From positions 1 to 37,450 of the forward strand of contig PWVE01000055.1 in NCBI GenBank assembly GCA_003562335.1: DNA of 37,450 nucleotides, in the 5' to 3' direction. Below, piece after piece: positions 24,962 through 34,723 of this stretch (its first letter is position 1; each line of letters starts with the position of its first letter). This DNA comes from PVC group bacterium (lineage in GTDB: Bacteria; Verrucomicrobiota; Kiritimatiellia; SLAD01). The translations under genes were made by a program, and so were the position numbers. Below the pieces are notes generated by a model that ran no database searches, had not been told where the DNA came from, and saw only the letters and a program-made list of their open reading frames with translations.

Positions 24962-25131
24962 TGCAACTCAAGGAATATCAACGCCACGCACTCGAAACGA
25001 TCAGGCATTTTTTGATCAAGCCTGGCTGTGCGTTACGAAATGGTCTTCAATGTACTGGCACGCGTTTTCCAGGTTGGGCAGAATTTTTGTGCAGAACCGG
25101 ACCATCCACGGACTTGACTCCTGAAAACTGA
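24961..25131 (+). pseudogene. 5' stub of a DEAD/DEAH or type III restriction helicase-like gene
   Basis: The frame starts on the last base of the DUF5647-like stop and reads MQLKEYQRHALETIRHFLIK, a typical opening of type III restriction-subunit (Res) and related helicases, before the Walker A region. After about 20 codons it passes into sequence antisense to the deoxyribosyltransferase-like gene and stops at 25131. The break is at about 25010-25025. The remaining helicase, normally many hundreds of residues, is gone, so the operon is truncated. Confidence 0.55.
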
Positions 25132-25429
25132 ACGGTGAAAACGCGACCACGAACTTCTGCAGGTCGTGGGAGGCATAAAACACCTCCATGGACGTGCCGA
25201 CCGACGATTTGCTGTAATTGACCAGCACGATATCGGCGTCGCGAATATCCTGCAGGTCAAATTCAACAATTTCATTGGCGCTATCGACCTCGCGATCCTT
25301 GAAATTACGCCGCATGGGATCCAGCAACTTGAAGTTATCCGCTAATCGCCGTTTAGCTTCTTCCCTCCACGCACGCGCCTCGCCTGCATGCTCATCCATT
25401 ATCGGTCCGCACAAATAAATCTTTTTCAT
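25016..25429 (-). CDS. Nucleoside 2-deoxyribosyltransferase-like protein
   Basis: A 137-residue protein with the fold signature of nucleoside 2-deoxyribosyltransferase-like enzymes: KKIYLCGPIMDEHAGEARAWREEAKRRL at the N-terminus, the acidic segment FDLQDIRDADIVLVNY, and SSVGTSMEVFYASHDLQKFVVAF carrying the expected catalytic Glu. Such enzymes cleave or exchange nucleoside bases in salvage; others make or degrade nucleotide signals in defence. Its stop lies on the junction with the helicase stub, so it may have arrived with, or be flanked by, a rearrangement. Confidence 0.75.
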   Translation of the reverse strand: MKKIYLCGPIMDEHAGEARAWREEAKRRLADNFKLLDPMRRNFKDREVDSANEIVEFDLQDIRDADIVLVNYSKSSVGTSMEVFYASHDLQKFVVAFSPFSFQESSPWMVRFCTKILPNLENACQYIEDHFVTHSQA

Positions 25430-25449
25430 ATATCACCCCGGGGAGATTA

Positions 25450-25542
25450 TCACTGGCCGCTCATTGTCGCCAAATCAAAGCCGGGTTCAATCCCAAAGTC
25501 CGTTTGGCAGGTGGTCAGTTCAAGCTTGACCGTACCGGTCAT
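25450..25542 (-). other. Short ORF, possible gene remnant upstream of the deoxyribosyltransferase
   Basis: Reading MTGTVKLELTTCQTDFGIEPG... to TGA 25450, 30 codons, with protein-like composition that continues upstream in frame (LNGDRYK) before a TAA. It could be the C-terminal remnant of a gene whose 5' part was lost when the lpxL-like gene region was joined. No family recognised; it may be chance. Confidence 0.25.
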
Positions 25543-25588
25543 TTTGTAACGATCACCGTTCAGTTAACGCGCAGCGCACTGGAGTCGA

Positions 25589-26578
25589 ATGCCGGCCAAA
25601 TCTTGTACACCCCTCAAAACCATACGCAGACAACTGGAGACCTGGCTGGTCCGCCTGGCATTACGCTGGATTCCAGGCTGGTCGCGCGGCACCGTCTGTC
25701 GATGGGCTCGCTTACTGGGTACGCTGGGCTACGCCTTGCCACTGCCGGTCAAAAGGGTCGCGCGCGCCAATCTGGAACTGGCCCTGGGAGCCACCCACGA
25801 TCGGCAGGCGTGCCGCCGCATCCTGCACGCCGCTTACCAGACGTTTGCCTTGGTGCTGCTGGATATTTTCTGGTTCACGCGCGACACCGCCCACCGCATC
25901 CAGGAGTGGGTGGAATTTGATCCCGACCTCGCCGCCGACCTTTTCCAAAAGCGCGCACACGTATGCGTTACCGCCCATTTGGGCAACTGGGAGTTGCTGG
26001 GACACGCCGTCAGCGTGCGCGGCTATCCCCTGCACAGCGTGGCGGCCCCTTTGATCAACCCCGCCGTGGAACCCTACTTTGCACGGACCCGCCAGGTATC
26101 CGGCCAAGTTATCATCCCACAAGCTGGTGCCATTCGCCGACTACTGCGCATTTTGAAAGACGACGGTAAAATTGGGTTGTTATTGGATCAAAACACCAAG
26201 CTGACGGATGGCGGGCGCTTTGTCGATTTCTTCGGTCTACCCGCCCCGATGTCCGAGGCGGGCGCCTCGTTGGCCATTCAGACACAAAGCGAAATCCTGT
26301 TTGGTTTCTGCATCCCGAACCGGTCGGGCCGGTACCATGTGCATACCGCCCCCAGCATCGATCCCCGGGCACCCGAATGGGCAGCGCGTCCCAAAGCTGA
26401 ACAGATCAGCGGTATCACACAACAAATCGCGCACCACATTGAACAGGCGATTCGCGCGCACCCCACCGCTTGGTGCTGGATGTACAAGCGATGGAAACAC
26501 TACCCACCGGATCGCGGCCGGGCAGGTTACCCTTACTATGCCAAGCCCCCCAAACGCCCGCCACCAAAGGGGGGCTAG
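25589..26578 (+). CDS. LpxL/HtrB-family Kdo-lipid A-type acyltransferase
   Basis: A 329-residue inner-membrane acyltransferase that adds a secondary acyl chain to lipid A or a related lipid. The HX4E catalytic motif is TAHLGNWE (H130, E135), followed by [43 protein letters not shown] and [13 protein letters not shown], all typical of the family. The N-terminus has a modest hydrophobic segment. GGAG sits 4 nt before the ATG. The Pro/Lys-rich tail ([10 protein letters not shown]) is extra. Its TAG shares the palindrome CTAG with the clpB stop on the other strand. Confidence 0.9.
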   Translation: MPAKSCTPLKTIRRQLETWLVRLALRWIPGWSRGTVCRWARLLGTLGYALPLPVKRVARANLELALGATHDRQACRRILHAAYQTFALVLLDIFWFTRDTAHRIQEWVEFDPDLAADLFQKRAHVCVTAHLGNWELLGHAVSVRGYPLHSVAAPLINPAVEPYFARTRQVSGQVIIPQAGAIRRLLRILKDDGKIGLLLDQNTKLTDGGRFVDFFGLPAPMSEAGASLAIQTQSEILFGFCIPNRSGRYHVHTAPSIDPRAPEWAARPKAEQISGITQQIAHHIEQAIRAHPTAWCWMYKRWKHYPPDRGRAGYPYYAKPPKRPPPKGG

Positions 26579-29193
26579 TGCCCCAGCTTCAAACCGTCTG
26601 AATCGGCAGGGTCAATGTCAACCACGACCTGGTCCCCCTCCTGTACCGTTCCCTTCAACACTTCCTCGGCCAGTTTGTTAATGATCTTACGTTGCAACAG
26701 TCGTTTGAGCGGCCGGGCACCGAACGACGGATCATAGCCCTGTTCCGCCAACCGGTCGGCGGCGGCGTCCGTCAGCGTCAAGGTAATGCGCTTATCCTCC
26801 AGGTACTTGCGCATGGCGTCGAGCTGTACCCCCACGATGGCGCGGATCTGTTCCTTGTTCAGACTGTGGAAAATGATGATTTCATCAATCCGGTTCAAGA
26901 ATTCCGGGCGGAATTCACGCCGCATCAATTCAAATACGCGCCGCTCCATGTCCTCGTAGACCTCATCGCCCGGCTTGGCCTGCGGGTGATGGTCCAGGGT
27001 TTCCAGAATCAAGTGGCCCCCAATGTTCGACGTCATGATGACCATGGTGTTGGTAAAGTCGACCGTGCGGCCGTGCCCGTCCGTAAGACGTCCGTCATCG
27101 AGGATTTGCAACAGCACATTAAACACGTCCGGATGCGCCTTCTCAATTTCGTCGAACAAAACCACTGAATACGGTTTGCGCCGCACATGTTCGGTCAAGT
27201 ATCCTCCCTCGTCGTACCCCACGTAACCCGGCGGCGCCCCGATCAAACGGCTGACCGTATGCTTTTCCATAAACTCGGACATGTCGATCCGGATCATGGC
27301 GTGTTCGTCATCAAACAAGAACGCCGCCAAGGCCCGGGCCAACTCGGTTTTGCCGACACCAGTGGGGCCCATAAAGATGAACGAGCCCAATGGTCGGTTC
27401 GGATCCTGCAAGCCGGACCGGGAGCGGCGCACCGCATGGGACACGGCGGCCACAGCTTCCGACTGACCGATGACCCGCTGCTGCAAACGCTCCTCCATCT
27501 GCAACAATTTTTCGCGTTCGCCCTCCAGCAAGCGCTGAATCGGAATATGGGTCCACGTGGATACCACCGTGGCAATATCCTCGGCGTCCACCTCTTCCTT
27601 CAGCATCTTCTGTTCCTGTTGCAACTCATCCAATTGCTGCTTAGCCGCCTCAATTTGCTTTTCCGTTTTGGGAATGCGGTCGTACATGATTTCGGCCGCA
27701 CGCTCCAATTCGTTCTGGCGCTTGGCTTCCTCCTCACGGTTACGCAACAGGTCCAGCGACTCGGTCAACGCCCGGATTTGCTGGATGCATTCCTTTTCTT
27801 TTTCCCAGTGCAGCTTCATGCGCGCACTGTCCTCGCGCAGCCCCGCCAGCTCCGCCTCCAACTTGTCCAGTCGCGCGCGCGATTCGGCATCTTTCTCCTT
27901 GCGCAAGGCTTCACGCTCGATTTCCAACTGCATGATCCGGCGTTCGACCGCGTCGATCTCCGTCGGCATGCTGTCAATTTCGATCCGCAAGCGGCTGGCC
28001 GCTTCATCTACCAGGTCAATGGCCTTGTCAGGCAAAAAACGGTCGCTGATATACCGGTGCGACAAGGTGGCGGCGGCCACCAGTGCCGCATCCTGAATAC
28101 GCACGCCGTGATGTACCTCGTAGCGTTCGCGTAAGCCGCGCAAGATGGCAATGGTATCTTCCACCGTCGGTTCATCCACCTGCACCGGCTGAAAACGCCG
28201 TTCCAACGCCGCATCCTTCTCAATGTATTTGCGGTATTCATCCAGCGTGGTAGCCCCCACGCAGCGCAGCTCGCCGCGGGCCAGGGCAGGTTTGATCATG
28301 TTGGACGCGTCGACCGAACCCTCCGCCCCGCCGGCCCCGACCAGGGTGTGTAACTCGTCCACAAACAGGATGATCTGCCCGTCCGAAGCCGTGACCTCCT
28401 TCAAAAAGGCCTTGAAGCGGTCTTCAAATTCCCCGCGGTATTTGGATCCAGCCACCATGGCGCCCAGGTCGAGGGACACGACCTGTTTGTCCTTGAGTGT
28501 CTCCGGTACATCGCCCGCGATAATGCGTTGGGCCAGCCCTTCCGCAATGGCCGTCTTCCCGACCCCCGGCTCGCCAATGAGGACCGGATTATTCTTGGTC
28601 CGGCGCGACAACACTTGCACCCCCCGCCGGATTTCCGCATCCCGGCCGATGACCGGGTCGAGCTTCCCCTGGCGGGCGGCGGCGGTCAGATCACGACCAT
28701 ACTTTTTCAACGTCTCGTATTTATCTTCCGGCGCCGGATCGGTCACGCGTTGACTGCCCCGCACGGCTTGTAACGCCTTCAACACCGCATCCGGCGTCAG
28801 CCCCAATTCCTGCGCGATGGTGTGCACATCCCCCGCTTTGGCTTCGATCGCCGCCAGAAAGAGGTGCTCGGTACTGACGTACTCGTCCTTCATCTCTTCC
28901 GCCAACGCAAACGCACGGTCCAGTACCTGTTTTAGCCCCCGGGCCAAGTAGCGTTCCTGCGCGGCACCTTCAACCGTGGGGCGGCTCTGCAACACTGCTT
29001 CCAGCCGGGACTGCAACGATTCCGGTGCCACGCCCAACCGGCTGCAGAGCGGGCGGACCACGCCCTCCTCCTGCCCCACCAATGCCAGCGCCAAATGCGC
29101 CACGTCCACCTCGGCATGACGGTGCTGCTCAGCCAGGCGCTGTGCCCGATGCAATGCTTCCTGTGATTTTATGGTTAAACGATCCATTTGCAT
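26575..29193 (-). CDS. clpB: ClpB disaggregase chaperone
   Basis: An 872-residue AAA+ disaggregase that works with DnaK to rescue aggregated proteins. The N-terminal Clp repeats ([20 protein letters not shown] ... [12 protein letters not shown]) are followed by the first ATPase (GEPGVGKT, 207-214; [11 protein letters not shown]), the long middle coiled-coil domain (about 410-530), and the second ATPase ([41 protein letters not shown]). It ends with a D2 C-terminal domain. AGGTG lies upstream of ATG 29193; a second ATG is at 29187. A divergent 124-bp gap separates it from the VTT gene. I searched that gap for a CIRCE element and a sigma32 promoter and found neither. Confidence 0.97.
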   Translation of the reverse strand: MQMDRLTIKSQEALHRAQRLAEQHRHAEVDVAHLALALVGQEEGVVRPLCSRLGVAPESLQSRLEAVLQSRPTVEGAAQERYLARGLKQVLDRAFALAEEMKDEYVSTEHLFLAAIEAKAGDVHTIAQELGLTPDAVLKALQAVRGSQRVTDPAPEDKYETLKKYGRDLTAAARQGKLDPVIGRDAEIRRGVQVLSRRTKNNPVLIGEPGVGKTAIAEGLAQRIIAGDVPETLKDKQVVSLDLGAMVAGSKYRGEFEDRFKAFLKEVTASDGQIILFVDELHTLVGAGGAEGSVDASNMIKPALARGELRCVGATTLDEYRKYIEKDAALERRFQPVQVDEPTVEDTIAILRGLRERYEVHHGVRIQDAALVAAATLSHRYISDRFLPDKAIDLVDEAASRLRIEIDSMPTEIDAVERRIMQLEIEREALRKEKDAESRARLDKLEAELAGLREDSARMKLHWEKEKECIQQIRALTESLDLLRNREEEAKRQNELERAAEIMYDRIPKTEKQIEAAKQQLDELQQEQKMLKEEVDAEDIATVVSTWTHIPIQRLLEGEREKLLQMEERLQQRVIGQSEAVAAVSHAVRRSRSGLQDPNRPLGSFIFMGPTGVGKTELARALAAFLFDDEHAMIRIDMSEFMEKHTVSRLIGAPPGYVGYDEGGYLTEHVRRKPYSVVLFDEIEKAHPDVFNVLLQILDDGRLTDGHGRTVDFTNTMVIMTSNIGGHLILETLDHHPQAKPGDEVYEDMERRVFELMRREFRPEFLNRIDEIIIFHSLNKEQIRAIVGVQLDAMRKYLEDKRITLTLTDAAADRLAEQGYDPSFGARPLKRLLQRKIINKLAEEVLKGTVQEGDQVVVDIDPADSDGLKLGH

Positions 29194-29317
29194 AATTCAC
29201 CTGCTTGTTTACCTTTTTGCATGTGTAGACCTGCTGAAGAACGGCTGTGTTCAATTGATTGCGTCCTGAATACATACTCGCAAACTTGCACAAATACCGT
29301 ACATTGGCACACGCCCA

Positions 29318-30007
29318 ATGACCACGCATTCTAATAGTGATCGCCCGCCTAACCGCAAGCGCTTTATCAAGCCGGTGTGCCTGCTGGGGATGGTCGTGTT
29401 CGCGATAATCGCGCAACAGGCCGGCTGGGTGGACTTTGGCCACCTGCACGACGCATTAGCGGCCCAGGCCCACCAGTGGTGGGCGCCGGTCGTCCTAATC
29501 GCCCTGAAGATTTTCCTGTATGCCTTTGCCTTGCCGGCTTCCACCTTGATTTTACTCGCTGGCAGCCTGTACCCGCCGTGGGCCGCCACGGCCATCACCG
29601 TCATTGGTGGTACCGTGGGGGCGCTGGGCGCGTATGCGGTGGTGCGTTTTCTGTCGGCTGAATTTGTAGCGCGCCACGCCGGCCAACGCTCTACCCGCTG
29701 GCTGCGCGATCACGCTGGCTTTTTCAGCTTATGCGCCCTACGCACCCTGCCGGGTTTTCCGCATTCGATGCTCAACTATGGGGCTGGCCTGCTCCGGCTG
29801 CCGATGCCCTCCTTTCTGGCCAGCACCGTGATCGGCCTCACCCTGAAAGGCTATGTCTACACGGCGGCGGTACACGCCCAGGTACAAGCGGAAACCACGG
29901 CTGAGCGCCTGTCCTGGAACACCCTCTGGCCGCTGGTAGCTTGGGCGGCGTTGCTTGCCGTCGGTGCCCTATGGAAACATGTGACCACGCAAAGGAACGT
30001 TGCTTGA
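29318..30007 (+). CDS. TVP38/TMEM64 (VTT-domain) membrane protein
   Basis: A 229-residue integral membrane protein of the DedA-related VTT family, candidates for lipid scramblases or transporters. Diagnostic segments are FLYAFALPASTLILLAGSLYPPWAATAITVIGGTVGALGAYAVVRFL and ALRTLPGFPHSMLNYGAGLLRLPMPSFLASTVIGL. About six hydrophobic segments are visible. It is divergent from clpB and likely stands alone. Substrate unknown; neighbouring lipid and surface-glycan genes fit a membrane-lipid role. Confidence 0.85.
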   Translation: MTTHSNSDRPPNRKRFIKPVCLLGMVVFAIIAQQAGWVDFGHLHDALAAQAHQWWAPVVLIALKIFLYAFALPASTLILLAGSLYPPWAATAITVIGGTVGALGAYAVVRFLSAEFVARHAGQRSTRWLRDHAGFFSLCALRTLPGFPHSMLNYGAGLLRLPMPSFLASTVIGLTLKGYVYTAAVHAQVQAETTAERLSWNTLWPLVAWAALLAVGALWKHVTTQRNVA

Positions 30008-30111
30008 CGGCGGCCGGATAGTGTAGCGTGCCATGACATGACGCGCCTATCGCCAAAACCAACGGCTTAACACATAATGCGAATGAAAAATGGCATATTC
30101 CGTTAATCAGC

Positions 30112-31548
30112 ATGAATGAAACGACATCAATCCCGGCCAGCCCTGCTATTCCCGTGCCGCCTTTTCGCTACACGCATCGGCTTTGGCAAAATGCGGGCTG
30201 GATTATGCTGGGGGACTGTCTAGCCCTCATCTTCGCGTTAACGGCCAGCGGACTGCTCCGGCATATCCTGCGGGGCGACGCGCTGATTCCGCCTTGGAGC
30301 TGGCTGATTCTACCGGTGTGGTTGAGTGGTGCCCTCGCCACCAACGTGACGCCGGGCTGGGGGATGGGTCCGGTGGAACATTTGCGTAAAGTGGTGGTCC
30401 TGCTGACCGCCGCCTTCGCTTTAGCGTCCGCCGCACTCTTTCTGACCCAAACCGCAGCCGAGGCCAGCCGCTTTACATTGACCAGCGCGTTCTTCATCAG
30501 TTGCGTTATGGTCCCGTTCATTCGCGTACGACTCAAAGGGGAACTGTTGCGGCTCGGGAAGTGGGGGATACCCACCGTCATTTATGGCCGGGACGAAACG
30601 GCGGCACACGTGCTCGAGGCATTGGACGCCGAGCCGGGACTCGGGTATGTGCCGGTCGGCATATTCGACGATGAATCACGTCGGGGCAGCTTGATCGACG
30701 GCATACTCGTTCTGGGCGGGCTGAGCGATAATACCGATAACGCCCCTTACGCCATTCTCACCACCAGCCAAACCAGCCGGGAGGAATGTATCCGGCTGCT
30801 GGAAGGTCCCTTAAAAATTTACCGGCGCGTGATCCTTATCCCGGACCTGTTGGATGCACCGTCGCTATGGGTTACCCCGCGCGACTTTATCGGACTGGTG
30901 GGATTGGAGGTAGCGGTCAAGCTATTGAATCCCATGGCCCGGTGGAGTAAGCGGGTGGCGGATATCGTGATGGTAACGTTGACTGCTCCGCTGTGGCTTC
31001 CGGTGTGCGGCCTGCTGGCCGCGGCCATCTGGTTGCAGGACCGTCATTCCCCCTTCTTTATTCAGGAACGCGTCGGCTACCAGAATAAACGGTTCAAAAC
31101 CTACAAATTCCGGACCATGCATCCCAACGCCGAAGAACTGCTCGCCCGGGAAATTGCCACCAATCCCGAAGCAGCGGCCGAATGGGCGCAGGAATGCAAG
31201 CTGCGTGACGACCCGCGCGTAACGCGGGTGGGTGCCTTTCTGCGCAAAACTTCCCTGGACGAGCTACCCCAACTCATCAACGTACTGCGCGGTGAAATGT
31301 CGCTGGTCGGCCCGCGGCCCTTGCCGGAGTACCATTACGATCAGCTGGCCCCCGCGATCCGGGAACTGCGCGAACGGGTCCGGCCCGGTTTGACCGGACT
31401 GTGGCAAGTATCCGGGCGCAGTGAGGCCGGGACCCCGGGCATGGAACGCTGGGACGCCTACTACGTGCGCAATTGGTCGGTCTGGCTGGACATTGTTATT
31501 CTCGTGCGCACGGTACGCGTTGTGCTGACGGCGCAAGGAGCCTATTAA
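30112..31548 (+). CDS. WbaP-like undecaprenyl-phosphate sugar phosphotransferase
   Basis: A 478-residue polyprenol-phosphate sugar-1-phosphate transferase that starts O-antigen or exopolysaccharide repeat-unit synthesis. Four N-terminal hydrophobic segments precede a Rossmann-like region (PTVIYGRDETAAHVLEALDAE). The catalytic domain (about 275-478) has KRVADIVMVTLTAPLWLP, FKTYKFRTMHPNAEELL, KTSLDELPQLINVLRGEMSLVGPRPLPEYHYDQ and RPGLTGLWQVSGRSE, with the conserved DE pair. The domain order matches WbaP rather than the short WecP/PglC types. The TIGR03790 gene begins 4 nt after the stop. First sugar (galactose or another) cannot be read. Confidence 0.92.
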   Translation: MNETTSIPASPAIPVPPFRYTHRLWQNAGWIMLGDCLALIFALTASGLLRHILRGDALIPPWSWLILPVWLSGALATNVTPGWGMGPVEHLRKVVVLLTAAFALASAALFLTQTAAEASRFTLTSAFFISCVMVPFIRVRLKGELLRLGKWGIPTVIYGRDETAAHVLEALDAEPGLGYVPVGIFDDESRRGSLIDGILVLGGLSDNTDNAPYAILTTSQTSREECIRLLEGPLKIYRRVILIPDLLDAPSLWVTPRDFIGLVGLEVAVKLLNPMARWSKRVADIVMVTLTAPLWLPVCGLLAAAIWLQDRHSPFFIQERVGYQNKRFKTYKFRTMHPNAEELLAREIATNPEAAAEWAQECKLRDDPRVTRVGAFLRKTSLDELPQLINVLRGEMSLVGPRPLPEYHYDQLAPAIRELRERVRPGLTGLWQVSGRSEAGTPGMERWDAYYVRNWSVWLDIVILVRTVRVVLTAQGAY

Positions 31549-31552
31549 CATC

Positions 31553-33778
31553 ATGAGACAGATACGAAAACTAGCGTGCCTTCTCGCCCTGTTGAGCTTC
31601 AACCCGATTGGGGGGTGGGCGGGTTTGGCGCCACAAGAAGTCGCCGTGCTGGTAAACGCCAACTCCCTGGCATCCAAAGAGGTGGCGAATCATTTCGTGC
31701 ACATGCGCCACGTGCCACCGCAAAATGTAATCTACCTGAATGTGCCGGCAACGGCGCTGACCGCCCGGGCCGAGATTTCGCCGGAAGCCTTTACCACCCA
31801 TATATGGGAACCAACCCTGAAGACCCTTCAAGAACGCGGGCTCGATAAACACGTGCTGGCCTGGATCTATTCAGTCGATTTCCCGGTAAGGATCACGACG
31901 CGCCCGCGCACCTCGTTGATGGGCATGACCTTTTTGCGCAACCAGTTTCCGGACGATCCCGAACAGGTGGACAAGGGCCTTTACCTGTCCCCGTTATACG
32001 CCGGGCCGGACGCGCCGGACGCGCCGCAAACGCCGGGGGCCTCGCTGCTGCGTTACCGGGAGCATCTGGACACCGCCATGCCCGTACCCAGTATGATGCT
32101 GGGGCACGTCGGCGCACGCGGCACCACCGTCGCCACCGTGCTGCGTAGCCTGCAACAAGGCGTTGCCGCCGATGGCAGCGCCCCGCGGGGCACGGTCTAT
32201 TGGCATCAGTTGGAAGATATCCGTACGGAGATGCGATCGTGGCAATTCCCGCTGGCCCAAAGCGAACTGCGCGAGATTGGCGTGGCCGGTCAGGTCCTGG
32301 ACGGACTACCGGGAGAGGCCAACGACATCATCGGCTTGCAAGTGGGGCGTGCCGACATCAACGCGTCCGGTGCCGGACGGCATCAAGCTGGCAGCATGGC
32401 TGAACATTTAACGAGCCACGCCGGTGAGTTTCACCTGGCCCGTCAGACCAAATTGACCGACTGGATACGCGCAGGCGCGACCGCGTCGGCCGGGACCGTA
32501 ACCGAGCCCTATTCCATTTGGACAAAATTCCCGCACGCACGGTTTTTCCCACACTACGCGCGGGGACACACGATGCTCGAGAGCTTCTATCTCTCGATTC
32601 GCAGCCCCACCCAAATCCTCCTCGTCGGTGAGCCATTGGCCCGCCCATGGGGGCGTCCACAACGGTTGACCGTGATCACCCTCGAAGACGGCCCGCTAAG
32701 CGGGCCAGCGTCCTTTGTGATCGCCCCTATGCCGCCGGGCCCTTTGCTCTACCGGATTTGGCTTAATGGCCAACTACAAGCCGCGCCCTCCGGTTCCACC
32801 CAGTTTCAGTTTGATACCCGCCAACTGCCCGACGGCTATCATGCACTACGCGTCGGCGCCCACCAACGCGGCATCCATGTTCACAGCGGGTTCGGCAAGC
32901 TGGATCTCGAGATCAACAATCACGGGCGGGCCATTACCATTACATCCCCGGAACAGCGGGCCGGGCAGGATTGGCAGTCGAGCGTGGTGGTCAAGGTGTC
33001 CACCCAGGGCGACCCGGAAAGGATTGAATTGTGGCACAACGAACGACGCTTAGCGATGAACGCCGCCGACGCGGCCGAACTCCGGGTTGACGCCCGCCAA
33101 TTGGGGCCCGGTCCCGTCCGGCTGCAGGCCCGGGCGATCTACACCGACGGCATGGAAGTGCGTAGCCCACCGCGCCTGATCATGGTCGAACGGGAAACCC
33201 CTGAACCCGCCATCGCCGAACTGGCACAGCGCGATGCAGCGGGACAACGCCAAACCTTGGACGCCGGTCAAATGGCCTGGTCCTCGGAGGAGGTCGAAAC
33301 GACCACGCAGGACGGGTTTCAGATTAAACCCGGCGACAATCGTTACGACGCGGGCTTCTGGCCGGACAAATATGCGGCGATCAAATCGTTTTCAGTTCGG
33401 TTTGAGGTGCCGTCGGCCAGGTCCATGCATTCGCAAGCGGAACGCATTGGCTTGATATTTGGAGCGCAGGCGCACGACACGTTCGACCATTTCATGTTCC
33501 ACGGCGGGGTCAGTGCCTGGCGATTCGGCCAGGTACAGGCGGAACGCACCACGACGGCCGTGGAACGGGGCTATCCGTTTCTGCGCGGACAAACCTATCA
33601 AGTGGATTTAATTTTTGACGACGCCCAGGTCACGGCATTTGTTGATGGCGAACAAATCGCCACCTGGACACGTAACGAATCGTTACCTGCAGGTCGCATC
33701 GGGCTGTTGGCCGGTGGGCAACCGGTGACAATTCATGCCGTGCACGTCGACGGCCGCCTGCAAGAGGATGCCCCATGA
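31553..33778 (+). CDS. TIGR03790-family exported protein with C-terminal beta-sandwich
   Basis: A 741-residue protein with a signal peptide (KLACLLALLSFNPIGGWAG). The family core is APQEVAVLVNANSLASKEVANHFVHMRHVPPQNVIYLNVP, then HVLAWIYSVDFPVRI, MMLGHVGARGTTVATVLRSLQQGVAADGSAPRGTVYW, and GAGRHQAGSMAEHLTSHAGEFH. TIGR03790 is common in PVC and related genomes and has no assigned function. Residues 430-590 look like an Ig-like module, and 590-735 like a concanavalin-type carbohydrate-binding sandwich (DGFQIKPGDNRYDAGFWPDKYAAIKSFSVRFEV). AAGGAG lies 12 nt upstream. It overlaps the phosphatase gene by ATGA, so the three form an operon. Confidence 0.85.
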   Translation: MRQIRKLACLLALLSFNPIGGWAGLAPQEVAVLVNANSLASKEVANHFVHMRHVPPQNVIYLNVPATALTARAEISPEAFTTHIWEPTLKTLQERGLDKHVLAWIYSVDFPVRITTRPRTSLMGMTFLRNQFPDDPEQVDKGLYLSPLYAGPDAPDAPQTPGASLLRYREHLDTAMPVPSMMLGHVGARGTTVATVLRSLQQGVAADGSAPRGTVYWHQLEDIRTEMRSWQFPLAQSELREIGVAGQVLDGLPGEANDIIGLQVGRADINASGAGRHQAGSMAEHLTSHAGEFHLARQTKLTDWIRAGATASAGTVTEPYSIWTKFPHARFFPHYARGHTMLESFYLSIRSPTQILLVGEPLARPWGRPQRLTVITLEDGPLSGPASFVIAPMPPGPLLYRIWLNGQLQAAPSGSTQFQFDTRQLPDGYHALRVGAHQRGIHVHSGFGKLDLEINNHGRAITITSPEQRAGQDWQSSVVVKVSTQGDPERIELWHNERRLAMNAADAAELRVDARQLGPGPVRLQARAIYTDGMEVRSPPRLIMVERETPEPAIAELAQRDAAGQRQTLDAGQMAWSSEEVETTTQDGFQIKPGDNRYDAGFWPDKYAAIKSFSVRFEVPSARSMHSQAERIGLIFGAQAHDTFDHFMFHGGVSAWRFGQVQAERTTTAVERGYPFLRGQTYQVDLIFDDAQVTAFVDGEQIATWTRNESLPAGRIGLLAGGQPVTIHAVHVDGRLQEDAP

Positions 33779-34317
33779 GTCGGCCCTGCGTATTTTTTGA
33801 TCGTGACGGCATTGTCAACGAATCGCCCGGCCCCGGCTATGTGGAACGTGTAGCCGACTTCAAACTTGTGCCCGCTTTTTTCGACGCCTTGCGCGTGGTG
33901 CGGGACCGTGGCTACGCAGCGGTCATTGTCACCAACCAGCGCGGGGTAGGACGGGGCCTCATGTCACGGGCAACCTTGGACGCCATTCACGCCGTCTTAC
34001 GTGCGGCCTGTGCAGAACGCGGGTGCCCGCTGTTGGCCATTTACGATTGCACCGCCAATGATAATACCGATCCGCGCCGCAAACCGAATCCCGGCATGTT
34101 GTTGCAGGCCGCCCGCGAGCACGACCTGGATTTGTCCCGGTCCTGGATGATCGGAGACAACGAAAAAGATGTCCAAGCCGGTCAGCGCGCCGGGTGCCGG
34201 ACCATTTTGGTGCACCTGCAACCATCCGTCACCAGCGCCGATCATGTGTTGCCCGCCATGGAAAAGCTCCCGCCGCTGCTGGAAAAAGTACTGGCCAACG
34301 CAAAAACGCTGGATTAG
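33775..34317 (+). CDS. GmhB/HisB-type HAD phosphatase lacking the zinc site
   Basis: A 180-residue HAD-family phosphatase close to D-glycero-D-manno-heptose-1,7-bisphosphate 7-phosphatase. Motifs: VFFDRDGIVNE (DxD), VIVTNQRGVGRG, the Lys of DPRRKPNPGMLLQAA, and MIGDNEKDVQAGQRAG. In typical GmhB a CxH/CxC zinc loop precedes RKP; here that stretch is YDCTANDNTDPRRKP with only one Cys, so the zinc is probably lost. The neighbours fit heptose or related sugar supply for LPS-type glycans, but the substrate could be another sugar bisphosphate. Confidence 0.85.
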   Translation: MSRPCVFFDRDGIVNESPGPGYVERVADFKLVPAFFDALRVVRDRGYAAVIVTNQRGVGRGLMSRATLDAIHAVLRAACAERGCPLLAIYDCTANDNTDPRRKPNPGMLLQAAREHDLDLSRSWMIGDNEKDVQAGQRAGCRTILVHLQPSVTSADHVLPAMEKLPPLLEKVLANAKTLD

Positions 34318-34381
34318 GAGTAGACAAACGGCCAGACCGCCGTATTATGGCGGTCGTGTTGCCACCGGCAACCTACCGGAT

Positions 34382-34467
34382 GGCGGGATACCGAAGCGGT
34401 CAAACGGGGCAGACTGTAAATCTGTTGGCTAATGCCTTCGAAGGTTCGAATCCTTCTCCCGCCACCA
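34382..34467 (+). tRNA. tRNA-Tyr (GTA)
   Basis: GGCGGGA (34382-34388) pairs with TCCCGCC (34457-34463), with discriminator A and encoded CCA. The anticodon arm CAGA-CTGTAAA-TCTG gives GTA. A long variable arm (TTGGCTAATGCCTTCG region) marks it as class II. 86 nt, apparently intact. Everything to its right is accessory or degraded. Confidence 0.95.
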
Positions 34468-34482
34468 TCCTCTTTTCTTTGT

Positions 34483-34508
34483 CCGCACTGCGGGATGCCG
34501 GAGTGCGG
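34483..34508. repeat. Inverted repeat CCGCACT/AGTGCGG
   Basis: CCGCACT (34483-34489) and AGTGCGG (34502-34508) form a 7-bp stem with a 12-nt loop just after tRNA-Tyr. No T-run follows, so it is not a standard terminator. Confidence 0.4.
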
Positions 34509-34656
34509 GAATACACTATCCCCGCCAAGCCTCTGTCCCTCGGGACATGCTCAATTCTGGCAGGTTTTTGTTTGGCATAGGCCCGTCATTAGATACACCA
34601 GTGTGTTGACTGTCCTCCGCAATCTGTTGGCAGTGCCTACTTGTAGTATCGATTCA

Positions 34657-34690
34657 TCTCCTCAAAACGCTCGACTTTGCTCAGAATGAC
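34657..34690 (-). repeat. GTCATTCTGAGC-type extragenic repeat
   Basis: On the minus strand this reads GTCATTCTGAGCAAAGTCGA..., very like a short repeat scattered in intergenic regions of many bacterial phyla (GTCATTCTGAGCGAAGTCGAAG). A single copy is seen in this window. The identification is from memory. Confidence 0.4.
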
Positions 34691-34723
34691 TCGTTACTTA
34701 ACGAGAACGGAAAAGGTCCTGAT

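Noticed and set aside
25528-25550. GACCG-tac-CGGTC followed by ATTTTG, terminator-like
   Set aside because: Loop of 3 and only four T residues; no gene ends just upstream on the plus strand.
27187-28134. 315-aa plus-strand ORF opposite clpB
   Set aside because: Antisense to a clear ClpB; leucine/glutamine-rich shadow of its middle coiled coil.
29194-29317. Heat-shock control (CIRCE or sigma32 promoter) upstream of clpB
   Set aside because: Neither the CIRCE inverted repeat nor a CTTGAA/CCCCAT pair could be found in the divergent interval.
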